A stretch of 64,000 bases of DNA, taken from NCBI GenBank assembly GCA_943789365.1, contig CALSTV010000001.1, positions 2,108,001 through 2,172,000 of the forward strand, read 5' to 3'. Of the stretch, positions 44,698 through 53,673 are shown piece after piece. Source of the DNA: an uncultured Flavobacteriaceae bacterium (lineage in GTDB: Bacteria; Bacteroidota; Bacteroidia; Flavobacteriales; Flavobacteriaceae). The notes below the pieces were generated by a model. That model ran no database searches, was not told where the DNA came from, and worked only from the letters and a program-made list of their open reading frames with translations. Numbering within the stretch: the stretch's first letter is position 1; every line of letters starts with the position of its first letter. A program made the translations under genes and the position numbers.

Positions 44698-47600
44698 TTA
44701 GAATTTAAGATTTACACCAAAATTGATAGTCCTTAAAATTGGATAAGACCAACCCGCTGGTGTTCCCTGACTATTTGAATCTGCAACCTTTTCTGGATCA
44801 AAAGGTTTGATAAACTCGTCTGCCCAAGTATAGACATTACTTGCATTCGAATAAATTCTTACCGAACTAATACCTGCTTTTCGTAGTCCATTATTGTCCA
44901 AAGTATATCCTAGTTCAATGTTTTTAAGTCGTACATAAGAAGCATCTCTTCTCCATACATCACTAGCAGCATATAATTGTGGTGCTTGATCTGCTCCTAC
45001 ACGCAATGCTGGCCATTCACCAGGAACCCATGCGCTATTTGGATCACTATAATCTGCTTTGTGCCATCTGTCTTCAAAATAGGCGGGTAAATTTCCTTCA
45101 CCCCAAAACATGGTAGAATAGGCATGCGTATATCGTGCGGTAAAATTTGCTGCCCCTTGAAAAAGCATGCTAAAATCAAACCCTCTCCATTGCGCCGCTA
45201 AGGTCAAACCAAAGTTTGATTTAGGCGTTTCATTGTAAGCATTTGGTCTTTGGTCGTTTCCATCAATCACACCATCGCCATTTAAATCTTTATATCTAAA
45301 ATCACCTGGTAATTCTAAACTATTTCCCGTTGTACCACCTTGTATGGGTGCAGTAAGAATTTCTTCACTGTTTTGAAATTGGCCCAAAACATTGTATTGC
45401 CAAACCATATCATTCCACCTATTGGAAGCACCTGATCGGTATTGTGACCAGCTACTTGTAAAAGGAGCAGATTCAATATACACATTCATAGTACGTGCTA
45501 AATTGTAGTTTCCTGAAATGTTATACTTAAATTCACCAATATTGTTGTTGTATGTTGCTGAAAATTCAATTCCCTGTACACGATCACTATTTAGGTTTTC
45601 TTGAGGCAATGTTCCTCCAAACGTATTCGGAATGGTCACATTTCTATACGCAAGCAATCCTGTTCTGTCTCGTTGGTATACATCAGCAGTAATATTTAAT
45701 GTATGTTTGAATAAACCCAATTCAATCCCGAAATCAACAATTTGTGATTCCATCCAGGTGAGTTCTTCATTTACAATACTAGGTGTTGCAGCTCCATTCG
45801 TAAGCATTCCTTCGTCAAATTCGTAGGTTCCACCTCCTGTAGTAGAAAAGGCTGGAATGTATTGGAATGGCGCACCTGCATCTTGTCCAACAACACCAAA
45901 AGATGCTCTAAGTTTTAAGTTAGATAGCCAAGAAATATCTTGCATAAATGCTTCATCAGAGATTCTCCATCCCCCAGAAATACTTGGAAATAAACCCCAT
46001 CTCACATCTGGATGATAACGGTAGGAACCATCGTATCTCGCAATAAGTTCAAGAAGATACTTTCCTTTGTAGTCGTAGTTTAACTTCCCAATATAGGACA
46101 TGTTTCTAATGGTAACTTCATTTCCTCCAGATTCCGCATTGGTATCTGTAGCTTGATCGATTTGATCATTTGTATAGAAGTCATAAAATTTTCTAATAAA
46201 AGCAGCCCTTCCTGTTTGCTCTCTTTGTTCAAACACCAATAAACCAGCAACATTATGATTGTCTGCAATGGTTGTTTTATAATTGGCATGAGCTTGTAAG
46301 GTCAATAATTTAGAATTGTTATAGTCGTTACGGATCCAAGCAGGCTTGTTAAAAGCAGTCTCATCGTAGGTTTCATTTTCTATATCATAATCGTATAAAA
46401 CAAAATCCTTAGCTAAGGATTTGGCTTGAGCAAATCTAGGGTCATAACTAACTTTTGCTTTTAATTCTAGACCTTTTACGTAGGGCACTTCGTAGTTTAA
46501 GTCAAACGCAGTTTGAAATACATTGTCTTCATTTCTAGCATATCCAGTTAAATCGCTTTGCGCAATTGCCACAGGGTTCATTGCTTGACCATCTTGTACA
46601 CGATGTAAGTAATCTGTATTGTTATTTGCATACGCAGGATTTATTGGAAGACTTGAAACGGTACCTCTCCAGATATTAAACATATTCCAAATTGGAGATT
46701 CTCTCTTGTCCGTAAATGCCGCAATATTAAATGTAGCTGTGATGTTTTTTGTAACTTTTGCAGAAACGTTCGATCTAAAATTAAATTTAGTATAATTGAT
46801 ATCACCACTTTTAAGCAAGCCATTATCTTGCATAAAACCTAAATTGAAATAGTAAGATACATCATCTGATCCCCCCGAAGCTGAGATATCGTGTTGTTGA
46901 CGGTGGGAGCTATTTAATAATGTTTCCTTTGACCAATCGGTGCTCTTAAATTCACTAGAATTCCATAACGCAAGTTGTTCCTCAGAATATAGAGGACTTA
47001 AACCAGCATTTAAATTTGCCTCATTTCTTAAGGTGCTATATTGTGCAGCATTTGCCATAACTGGAATGTCAGTAGGAGTAGAGACCCCATAAGAACCATT
47101 ATATGTAAAATTGGCTTTTCCCTTTTTTCCTTTTTTTGTGGTCACAATGATGACACCGTTGGCCGCATTTAAACCATAAATTGCAGCAGATGCATCTTTC
47201 AAGACAGAAATGCTTTCAATATCACTTGATGACAGTCTTTGAAAGTCTGCAGATCCACCTCTTAAGACTCCATCAATAACATAAATAGGTTCTCCAAAAC
47301 CACGAATATTAATGGAGTTTCTAAAAAATCCCGGTTCACCATCTGTTTGACGGATATTTAAACCGGCAACCTTACCTTGCAGTTTTTGGGCCAAACTTGT
47401 TGCTGTTGTTGTTTGAATTTCTGCACTTTCTATTTGTGAAACTGCAGCCGTTAAACTCTTTTTCTTTTGCGTTCCATACCCTACGATAACAACTTCATCT
47501 AAGATATTTTCATCCGCTATCATAACCAAGTTTAGGGTTTTGGAAGTTTCTATAGTAATCAATTGAGTTTTCATTCCTACATATGAAAATTCTAAAACGT

Positions 47601-48141
47601 CGCCTTCACTTGCTTGAATACTAAAATTACCGTCAAAATCAGTGTCTGCTCCTCTAGATGTTCCAACAATTTTAATACTTACTCCTGGAAGCGGCATGCG
47701 AGAGTCATCTGTAACAACTCCAGAAATGAGCTCTTGTAGTATTGCTGAACTTTTTGCTGGAGCTACAACAGCGGCTGTGAATTCGTTTTTTGAAAGAACA
47801 ACTTGGTTATCTACAATCTGGTATCTAATTGACGTTTCAGAGAATAATAGATCTAAGATGCTTTCAATCTGTTCCTTCTCAACATTTACAGAAACTTTTC
47901 TGTTTACATCGAAGTCCTTTTCAGAATAAAGAAATTTGAAATCCGTTTTATTCGAAATTTCAGAAAACACTTCTTTGATAACAACATCATCAAGATTAAG
48001 TGTGATCTTAGTGTTTTGAGAATAGCTACTTGCTGTAACATTTAAAAATGAAGCAATGAGCAGAAAGAGGGAGATTTTCATTTTTAAATCTAGTTTGGGA
48101 ATGGCAATAGTATGCCATAGACCACATGAAATATTTTTCAT
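44698..48141 (-). CDS. SusC/RagA TonB-dependent transporter with N-terminal STN domain
   Basis: 1147 residues. After a leader (hydrophobic MKISLFLLIASFLNVTASSYS) comes an STN signalling domain (about 50-120, TDFKFLYSEKDFDVNRKVSV). A carboxypeptidase-like domain follows (about 138-215, GVVTDDSRMPLPGVSIKIVG), then the TonB plug (VVIVGYGTQKKKSLTAAVSQ, VIDGVLRGGSADFQRLSSSD) and the 22-strand barrel ending INFGVNLKF. It imports oligosaccharides. The STN domain, the adjacent FecR gene and the nearby ECF sigma genes make a trans-envelope signalling chain. The start at 48141 includes a 20-residue pre-leader common in such flavobacterial proteins; 48081 is the alternative. Confidence 0.92.
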   Translation of the reverse strand: MKNISCGLWHTIAIPKLDLKMKISLFLLIASFLNVTASSYSQNTKITLNLDDVVIKEVFSEISNKTDFKFLYSEKDFDVNRKVSVNVEKEQIESILDLLFSETSIRYQIVDNQVVLSKNEFTAAVVAPAKSSAILQELISGVVTDDSRMPLPGVSIKIVGTSRGADTDFDGNFSIQASEGDVLEFSYVGMKTQLITIETSKTLNLVMIADENILDEVVIVGYGTQKKKSLTAAVSQIESAEIQTTTATSLAQKLQGKVAGLNIRQTDGEPGFFRNSINIRGFGEPIYVIDGVLRGGSADFQRLSSSDIESISVLKDASAAIYGLNAANGVIIVTTKKGKKGKANFTYNGSYGVSTPTDIPVMANAAQYSTLRNEANLNAGLSPLYSEEQLALWNSSEFKSTDWSKETLLNSSHRQQHDISASGGSDDVSYYFNLGFMQDNGLLKSGDINYTKFNFRSNVSAKVTKNITATFNIAAFTDKRESPIWNMFNIWRGTVSSLPINPAYANNNTDYLHRVQDGQAMNPVAIAQSDLTGYARNEDNVFQTAFDLNYEVPYVKGLELKAKVSYDPRFAQAKSLAKDFVLYDYDIENETYDETAFNKPAWIRNDYNNSKLLTLQAHANYKTTIADNHNVAGLLVFEQREQTGRAAFIRKFYDFYTNDQIDQATDTNAESGGNEVTIRNMSYIGKLNYDYKGKYLLELIARYDGSYRYHPDVRWGLFPSISGGWRISDEAFMQDISWLSNLKLRASFGVVGQDAGAPFQYIPAFSTTGGGTYEFDEGMLTNGAATPSIVNEELTWMESQIVDFGIELGLFKHTLNITADVYQRDRTGLLAYRNVTIPNTFGGTLPQENLNSDRVQGIEFSATYNNNIGEFKYNISGNYNLARTMNVYIESAPFTSSWSQYRSGASNRWNDMVWQYNVLGQFQNSEEILTAPIQGGTTGNSLELPGDFRYKDLNGDGVIDGNDQRPNAYNETPKSNFGLTLAAQWRGFDFSMLFQGAANFTARYTHAYSTMFWGEGNLPAYFEDRWHKADYSDPNSAWVPGEWPALRVGADQAPQLYAASDVWRRDASYVRLKNIELGYTLDNNGLRKAGISSVRIYSNASNVYTWADEFIKPFDPEKVADSNSQGTPAGWSYPILRTINFGVNLKF

Positions 48142-48251
48142 ATTTTTGTAATGATTTTAAAAGTTAGTCGATTTTTAAATTCTGTAATTTAAGTCAGGGA
48201 ATGTTGGTAGCATTTCCTGATTTTGTTTGGGATGGCAATTGGTATGCTAAG
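48093..48251. repeat. Direct repeat of the SusC leader segment
   Basis: A segment of about 27 bases occurs at 48093-48120 (inside the susC start, coding WHTIAIPK) and again, slightly altered, at 48225-48251 in the leader region (starting GTTTGGGATGGCAATT). The upstream copy could still encode IPIAIPN, so it looks like a relic of another susC start. Confidence 0.5.
48194..48220. terminator. Imperfect hairpin between fecR and susC
   Basis: TCAGGGAATG (48194-48203) pairs with CATTTCCTGA (48211-48220) with one mismatch and a 7-base loop. The T-run follows on the plus strand only, so in the operon direction it is at most an attenuator or processing site that lowers or separates susC from fecR expression. 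Confidence 0.4.
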
Positions 48252-48266
48252 TTGTCATGGTTTTAA

Positions 48267-49415
48267 TTATTGGTTAATTATAATTTGGTTGTCAGTTTGT
48301 GTGTAGTGGAGAGATTTGTACCCTTGGAAACTTTTTAGAACTTGATCAATACTTTCTGAATCAAAAACTCCTGAAAATTCAATAGACTTAAGACTTGTGA
48401 AATTATTTTGTATCGATACGTTGTATTTCCGTTCCAGTTTATGAGTAATACTCTCGAAATTTGCATTTTCAAACAATAAAACCCCTTCTTTCCATACAAT
48501 AAAGTTTTTTGCGTTTACCCTTTCTTTGTTGAGTGTAAGGTCTTTTTTGTTGAAAGATGCTTTTTCATTTGGCACCAATAGCAATTGTTTTTCGCTGTCA
48601 AGCTGGTTGTTATAAACACCTATAGAACCTTCAACTAGAACGATGTCTACCTTCGGGTCGTTTTTATACGAACTGATATTAAATTCAGTTCCATATACTT
48701 GGGTGCTCACTTCATTGGCATTTACAATAAAAGGGTGGTCTTTGTCTTTTGAAACAACAAAATAAGCTTCACCATCTAAAGACACCTCTCTTGACTTTCC
48801 GTTAAGAAATGTAACAGGATATCTTAAAGTAGAACCAGCATTAAGATACACTAGTGTACCATCTGACAATTGAACTTTAAACTGTTTTCCAAAAGGAACA
48901 TGAAGTTTGTTGTAGGATAATTTCGTGGTATTATGAGCTGCAGGTGAATTGTCATATTCAAGTTGGTCGCTATTCTCTGCTAACAATACAGAACCATTCG
49001 CATTCATGATTTGGTCACCAGAATTAATGGTCTTTAAGCTTCCATCATTTAGCTCTAATGTGATTTCATCTTGGGGAATAATTTGTTCCGTGGGACCTGG
49101 TATTAAAGTATTTTTCACCAAAAAGACCAAAGCAATCACTGCTGCATATTTTAAAACAGTTACCGTCCTTTTTTGCCAGCTTATTTTTAGCTTCACATCG
49201 GATTCTTCAATTCTTTCAAGGAATTTTGCTTTTGCAGCATTCACATCAAAAGTATTAAATTGTGCATCTGCTACGTGGTTCGTCTGAATGTAACTTTCAA
49301 ATAATGCTTTGTTTTCAGGCAGCTTAATAGCCTCCTCAAGTATCGCTAGTTCTTGTGGTGTTGCTTTATTGTTAGCTGCTTTGATTATAATGTTCTCTAA
49401 TTGCACTTTTTCCAT
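48267..49415 (-). CDS. FecR-family anti-sigma factor
   Basis: 382 residues. A cytoplasmic N-terminal helical region (1-80) would hold the sigma factor. One transmembrane helix (about 87-105, VLKYAAVIALVFLVKNTL) follows, then a periplasmic FecR domain (FGKQFKVQLSDGTLVYLNAG, EVSLDGEAYFVVSKDKDHPF, YGTEFNISSY) and a C-terminal DUF4974 domain (NFESITHKLERKYNVSI). In such systems the STN domain of SusC contacts FecR and frees the ECF sigma. It is divergent from the sigma gene at 49896 and carries promoter site h, which suggests feedback by the sigma factor. Confidence 0.92.
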   Translation of the reverse strand: MEKVQLENIIIKAANNKATPQELAILEEAIKLPENKALFESYIQTNHVADAQFNTFDVNAAKAKFLERIEESDVKLKISWQKRTVTVLKYAAVIALVFLVKNTLIPGPTEQIIPQDEITLELNDGSLKTINSGDQIMNANGSVLLAENSDQLEYDNSPAAHNTTKLSYNKLHVPFGKQFKVQLSDGTLVYLNAGSTLRYPVTFLNGKSREVSLDGEAYFVVSKDKDHPFIVNANEVSTQVYGTEFNISSYKNDPKVDIVLVEGSIGVYNNQLDSEKQLLLVPNEKASFNKKDLTLNKERVNAKNFIVWKEGVLLFENANFESITHKLERKYNVSIQNNFTSLKSIEFSGVFDSESIDQVLKSFQGYKSLHYTQTDNQIIINQ

Positions 49416-49537
49416 TGCTATATAACGCTAAGATTAGACCATTTTTTTTACGATCTAAAAATAATACTATTTTCTAACTCTTCTGTACTCTATAAAGATT
49501 TTTAATCTTGGCTTTTTTATGACTACATCTAAATATA

Positions 49538-49564
49538 ATACGGAGTTCCCCTAAAATACCCCTA
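49538..49564 (-). promoter_or_regulatory. Shared two-box promoter element, site h (FecR-SusCD operon)
   Basis: Plus-strand ATACG, 13 bases, ATACCCCTA, both boxes perfect, about 123 bases upstream of fecR. Its presence in front of the anti-sigma gene is what would be expected for autoregulation by the local ECF sigma. Confidence 0.7.
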
Positions 49565-49895
49565 TATGAATTTCAATTATTTTTTACAATTAACAAAGGA
49601 CATGAAAAAAGTGGTCTTTTTTTTTATTCCATTGTACAGAATAGCTGCATTCAAATGCCCTAGAGAAAGATGTTGTACAATGTTGTTTAGTCGTTGTTTT
49701 TTTACATGAAAACGCGTTTGAAATGAATTGGTTTAAAAAAATGAGCTTTGTAGAAGATGTCTTTTTTTAATAAACATTGGTATTGAATAAAACGGTTCTG
49801 ATTCTTAGTGTGTTAATTTATGTTGCTTTCAGTAGGGATAATTTAGGAATCGTTTTATTCAATTTTATTTGAAATAAATTTTATATTTACCACCG
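49565..49895. other. Divergent intergenic region, nothing further recognised
   Basis: AT-rich region between site h and the sigma gene at 49896. No copy of the two-box element is found in the plus orientation. A 47-codon frame from 49567 is judged to be chance. Confidence 0.4.
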
Positions 49896-50439
49896 ATGAA
49901 AGTTTTTGAATTGAATGATGAATCTTTGTTCGAAGAAATTAAAAAAGGAAACAAAAAAGCCTATTCTTTTCTCTTCGATACCTATTACACCCCTCTCTGT
50001 CACTATATCTATAGTTTGACAAAGGACAGAAAGCAGGCGGAAGATATCGTTCAAGATGCCATGTTTATTATTTGGGAAAATAGAGCAAAAATTAAGTCAA
50101 ACCTTTCCGTAAAAAGTTATTTATATAAAATTGCTTACAACAAATTTATCGATACGTATAGAAAAAACAAAGAGCGATTGAGTTATGTAGATGAGGTAAA
50201 AAAAACAGCATTAGATTATTTTATCGATAAAGAGGAGGGCTATCTTGAAACAAAAAATGCGATTGTATTGGCTGAAATTGAATATTTACCACCGAAGTGC
50301 AGAGAAGCTTTTCTTTTAAATAAAAAAACATGGATTAAAGTATAAAGAAGTGGCGGAAGAATTAAACATCTCAATTAAAACGGTTGAAATTCATATCAGC
50401 AAAGCATTAAAAAGAATACGAGAGAAACTGAAGGAGTGA
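49896..50439 (+). CDS. ECF RNA polymerase sigma factor, frameshifted at an A7 tract
   Basis: The start is ATG 49896 (MKVFELNDESLFEEIKKG). Region 2 is intact (SFLFDTYYTPLCHYIYSLTKDRKQAEDIVQDAMFIIWE, shown in part). Inside the linker-region 4 boundary, after FLLNKK, an A7 run (50322-50328) puts the frame out and translation would end at 50345. Skipping one A restores GLKYKEVAEELNISIKT and a stop at 50439, matching the paralogue at 51593-52171, whose run is A6. Region 4 (-35 recognition) is thus lost unless the polymerase or ribosome slips. The gene is next to and divergent from fecR, so this is the expected cognate sigma. Confidence 0.8.
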
Positions 50440-50596
50440 CCTATACGCAACACCTTTAAATCCAAGTTTTTAACACTTCCTTTTTCTTTTATCTTCATTA
50501 AAATGTACAACCTGTTTTAAGTAAGTACAAAGTGGAATAATTTGTCATGAAGTGAGGTTTTAAGAGTAGGATTATCGATGCAACTCTCTATATTTC

Positions 50597-51433
50597 TTAG
50601 GAGAAAACTTCGTTTTTATCTGTAAATCGTTTGATGAAATAAGTAGGATTGTTATACCCTACTTCATAGGCAATTCTTTTAACGGTATAAGAGCCTCCAA
50701 TTAAATGTTTTTTGCTGTAGTGTATTCTTAAGTCATTGATATAAGCACTAAAGGTTTTACCGGTTTGTGCTTTAAAATACCTGCAAAATGAGGCTTTATT
50801 CATAATGGCTATGGCAGCTACTTCATCTAGAGATACCTCTTTGTTATAGTTTTGGAGTAAAAATTTATTGACTCTTTTCATTCTTGCGTCAATGATCGTA
50901 ATTTCATTTTTTTTGTTGGAGTGATCGATTAATTTGTACGAATGCTCTTTTTTTATCTTATTTAGGATAGATATAAAAGACATCAATCGGTCAAAAAAAT
51001 CTAAGTCATTAAGGTTTTTTAAAGGTTCAAATAGATTCGTCTTGTGAAAATTTGAAATGAGTATCCCTTGGTTTGAATCCTTTATGAGTGCTTTGATATC
51101 AGAAATTTCTGGAAGTTCAAACAGGGATTCTTCAAAATACGATTGATCGGCTTGAATTACTATGTACTCGATAGTTTCGTTGGAGTTTTCATCTTTAAAT
51201 CGGGGATGGCTAATGGGAAGATGAGGTACATTCGAACCAATAATAAATAAAGTCCCTTCACTAAAAGGTACCATTGTGTCTTTAATAAACATTTTTCCAT
51301 CTCCTCTAAGAAATAAAACAAGTTCTATTTCGGGATGATAATGATAAGGTACATCGAAAAACGGAATATGTATTCTTTCTGATCTAAAGGATTTTTGATG
51401 GTCTATTTCAATTTGTTCAATAGATAGATTCAT
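50597..51433 (-). CDS. AraC-family transcriptional regulator with N-terminal cupin domain
   Basis: 278 residues. The N-terminal half is a cupin sensor (HIPFFDVPYHYHPEIELVLF, GTLFIIGSNVPHLP, about 20-90). The C-terminal 100 residues form the double HTH of AraC/XylS proteins (EVSLDEVAAIAIMNKASFCRYFKAQTG, VKRIAYEVGYNNPTYFIKRF; shown in part). It probably senses a small sugar in the cytoplasm and regulates nearby catabolic genes. It sits between the two sigma genes on the opposite strand to both. Its own binding site was not identified. Confidence 0.88.
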   Translation of the reverse strand: MNLSIEQIEIDHQKSFRSERIHIPFFDVPYHYHPEIELVLFLRGDGKMFIKDTMVPFSEGTLFIIGSNVPHLPISHPRFKDENSNETIEYIVIQADQSYFEESLFELPEISDIKALIKDSNQGILISNFHKTNLFEPLKNLNDLDFFDRLMSFISILNKIKKEHSYKLIDHSNKKNEITIIDARMKRVNKFLLQNYNKEVSLDEVAAIAIMNKASFCRYFKAQTGKTFSAYINDLRIHYSKKHLIGGSYTVKRIAYEVGYNNPTYFIKRFTDKNEVFS

Positions 51434-51592
51434 GATTAACTAATTTTACGAATTAAGAGGTAGATGCAAATATAGTTAAATAATCGGCTAATTTTGTTAA
51501 GAGCATTGTTGCTTAGTGTATCTACATTTGCTAAATAGATAAAATGTTATGAGTGTAAAGTGTTATTAATCAGTAATTATTGAGTTTAAAAA

Positions 51593-52171
51593 ATGGAAAA
51601 AATTACGAATCCTGATTCTGGAAAACTAAGAAGGCTAGGCGATAATCATGCAATAACCAAAAAAGCATTTACGACACTCTTCGATACTTATTACGTGCCC
51701 CTCTGTAACTATATCTATAGTTTAACAAAGGACAGACAGCAGGCGGAAGATATCGTACAAGATACCATGTTTATTGTTTGGGAAAGCAGAAATAACATTC
51801 AGTCAAATCTTTCAATTAAAAATTATTTATATAAAATTGCGTACAATAAATTTATCGATACTTACAGGGGAAATAAAGTCCACTTAAGCTATGTAGACGA
51901 GGTAAAAAAAACAGCACTGGATTATTTTATCGATAAAGAGGAGGATTATATTTCAACAAAAAATGCAGTGGTATTCGCAGAAATTCAAAATTTACCACCT
52001 AAATGCAGAGAAGCTTTTCTTTTAAATAAAAAACAAGGATTAAATTATAAAGAAGTTGCAGAAGAATTAAACATCTCTGTTAAAACGGTTGAAATTCACA
52101 TCAGCAAAGCATTAAATAGGATACGAGACAAAGTTAAAGATTCCTATTTTGCCATTCTTGAAGTTTCATAA
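51593..52171 (+). CDS. ECF RNA polymerase sigma factor, intact paralogue
   Basis: 192 residues with region 2 (about 25-95, TLFDTYYVPLCNYIYSLTKD, AEDIVQDTMFIVWES) and region 4 (about 125-185, LPPKCREAFLLNKKQGLNYK, VKTVEIHISKALNRIR). It is a close copy of the broken gene at 49896, differing mainly at the N-terminus and at the last dozen residues. Duplication of the sigma gene around the AraC gene is the likely origin. It could substitute for the frameshifted copy and direct the eight-site regulon, working with the FecR at 48267. Confidence 0.92.
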   Translation: MEKITNPDSGKLRRLGDNHAITKKAFTTLFDTYYVPLCNYIYSLTKDRQQAEDIVQDTMFIVWESRNNIQSNLSIKNYLYKIAYNKFIDTYRGNKVHLSYVDEVKKTALDYFIDKEEDYISTKNAVVFAEIQNLPPKCREAFLLNKKQGLNYKEVAEELNISVKTVEIHISKALNRIRDKVKDSYFAILEVS

Positions 52172-52276
52172 ATGAGCAGCTAAAACTTAGTTGATTTAGT
52201 ACTCACGTGATGACTTCAAGTCATCTCTGAGTAAAGAAACCGTAATACATTTAGATTTTTTGCTTTTATACTAAAT

Positions 52277-53338
52277 TTACTTTTGCTCCCTTGGGTTTAA
52301 GTTAAAATACTTATTTACAGCATATTCATACTGATTTATGAAGATCTTTTTGAATTCAGTTATATTATTTTGTTCATAAAAAAGTAACATTGCTTTTTTG
52401 TAGTCAGAAGCCTTTACACTTCTATATGACAATGGACAATATCCATTTTCCATTAGAATAGCATTACTTATAATACGTGCAGTTCTTTTATTTCCATCAT
52501 TAAATGCCTGTATATATGATATTAATAACAACAGAAAGAACGCTTTTTCAAATACATTCTCTCTAGAATTTACTAAATCACACATTTGCTGCATAGCATC
52601 CGCTATTTGCTGGTGCATACTTAAAGGTTTATAGTCGGTTCCCCCCACACCAACTCCACGTTTTCTAATGTTTCTCTCAATTCCTAAATTCTTTATAAGG
52701 ATAGAATGTATGTCTTGTATTCGAGCAATTGTCAACGGTTTCAAATAATCAGGTTGCGCAATAATAAAATCCAAAGCATCCTTATGATTGAGTAACATTA
52801 AAGCATCCTCCTGTTTTTTGCCTTCTGCAAGTTCTTTGTACTTTAACAAAACCTCTGTCTCAAGTAAAGTATATGTATTCCCTTCAATCTCTCCCGACTT
52901 CCAAGATAAATCAATTGCTAATATTTCTAGCTCATTTTTATATTCGTTTTTCGATAAGGGTGCTATGTTTTTAGTATATGTATCGTGTAATAAATTTAAG
53001 TGTTTTATTTCTTCTTTAGAAAACACCTCAGTACTATTCAATACATTAGGAATTAATTCAATATTAAAAGTCTGCTTAGCATTTCGTTCTTCTGGCAACA
53101 AATTATAATATGCCTCGAGGTCTATTGGAACAAATAATTCGTAGGCTTCAGAGATAGAATATGTGCGAGATTTTCCTTGGCCATTCGCTTTTATGAATTT
53201 TGGAGTCATTGCCAGCAAAAGCCTTCTAATGGTACTTTCCCCCATCTTTATACCAATTCCCTTATGAATCGCTTCTCTTTTTACAGGTTGATTTGCCCGA
53301 ACAAATTCTATAATCTCTCTTTGTTTTTTGTTTAGCAT
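52277..53338 (-). CDS. Fic-family protein (putative AMP transferase) with winged-helix-like N-terminus
   Basis: 353 residues. The first 75 residues look like a winged helix (NKKQREIIEFVRANQPVKRE, MGESTIRRLLLAM). The Fic core follows, with the variant catalytic loop FNDGNKRTAR (about 275-285; the usual HPFxxGNGR has lost its first histidine here), and SWKSGEIEGNTYTLLETE carries the (S/T)xxxE(G/N)-type inhibitory helix. Loss of the catalytic His suggests weak or altered transferase activity. It may instead be mainly a regulator, probably of its own promoter through the palindromes at 53412-53559. No toxin or antitoxin partner is adjacent. Confidence 0.82.
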   Translation of the reverse strand: MLNKKQREIIEFVRANQPVKREAIHKGIGIKMGESTIRRLLLAMTPKFIKANGQGKSRTYSISEAYELFVPIDLEAYYNLLPEERNAKQTFNIELIPNVLNSTEVFSKEEIKHLNLLHDTYTKNIAPLSKNEYKNELEILAIDLSWKSGEIEGNTYTLLETEVLLKYKELAEGKKQEDALMLLNHKDALDFIIAQPDYLKPLTIARIQDIHSILIKNLGIERNIRKRGVGVGGTDYKPLSMHQQIADAMQQMCDLVNSRENVFEKAFFLLLLISYIQAFNDGNKRTARIISNAILMENGYCPLSYRSVKASDYKKAMLLFYEQNNITEFKKIFINQYEYAVNKYFNLNPREQK

Positions 53339-53389
53339 ATCTCAAATTATTTATAGTAGCACTTTCTAATTGAATACAAATATAAGTGT

Positions 53390-53562
53390 TTTACTGCTCG
53401 TTTTAATTAAAATTACTGCTCATTTGTCACAGAAATGAGCAGTAATAGTATTTTTATTGAGCAGATTATAAACGTATGAATTCATTTTGTTGCTCATATA
53501 TTGTATAAATACTGCTCATCTAAAGTATTTCTAAGCAGCATTTATACAATATGTGAGCAGAG
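53390..53562. promoter_or_regulatory. Array of TGAGCAGT palindromes upstream of the Fic gene
   Basis: The octamer ACTGCTCA or its complement recurs six or more times. It forms a perfect 14-bp inverted repeat (53412-53425 with 53433-53446) and a long 26-bp inverted repeat with 24 matches (53491-53516 with 53534-53559). It lies 75-220 bases upstream of the Fic start, where an autoregulatory operator would be. It could also be read as a cruciform or RNA hairpins. Confidence 0.7.
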
Positions 53563-53673
53563 ATATAAAACAGTAAGTATCATGTTGGTACAAGAAACCA
53601 GACAATGAACGTAACTCTGACGGTGAAGCTTTTATTACGTTTTTTTTTATTTGTTATTCCATTTGAATCTTTG

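Noticed and set aside
49567-49710. Plus-strand frame of about 47 codons upstream of the sigma gene
   Set aside because: Unusual composition rich in Phe and Cys, overlaps the promoter region, and no homology recognised.
49790-49895. Plus-strand TAGGGATAA near the sigma gene as an autoregulatory site
   Set aside because: The only CGT box nearby is 9 bases away instead of 13, and the first box has a mismatch.
53390-53562. CRISPR-like array from the recurring ACTGCTCA
   Set aside because: Units are only eight bases, occur in both orientations and have irregular spacing; there are no cas genes. Operator palindromes explain it better.
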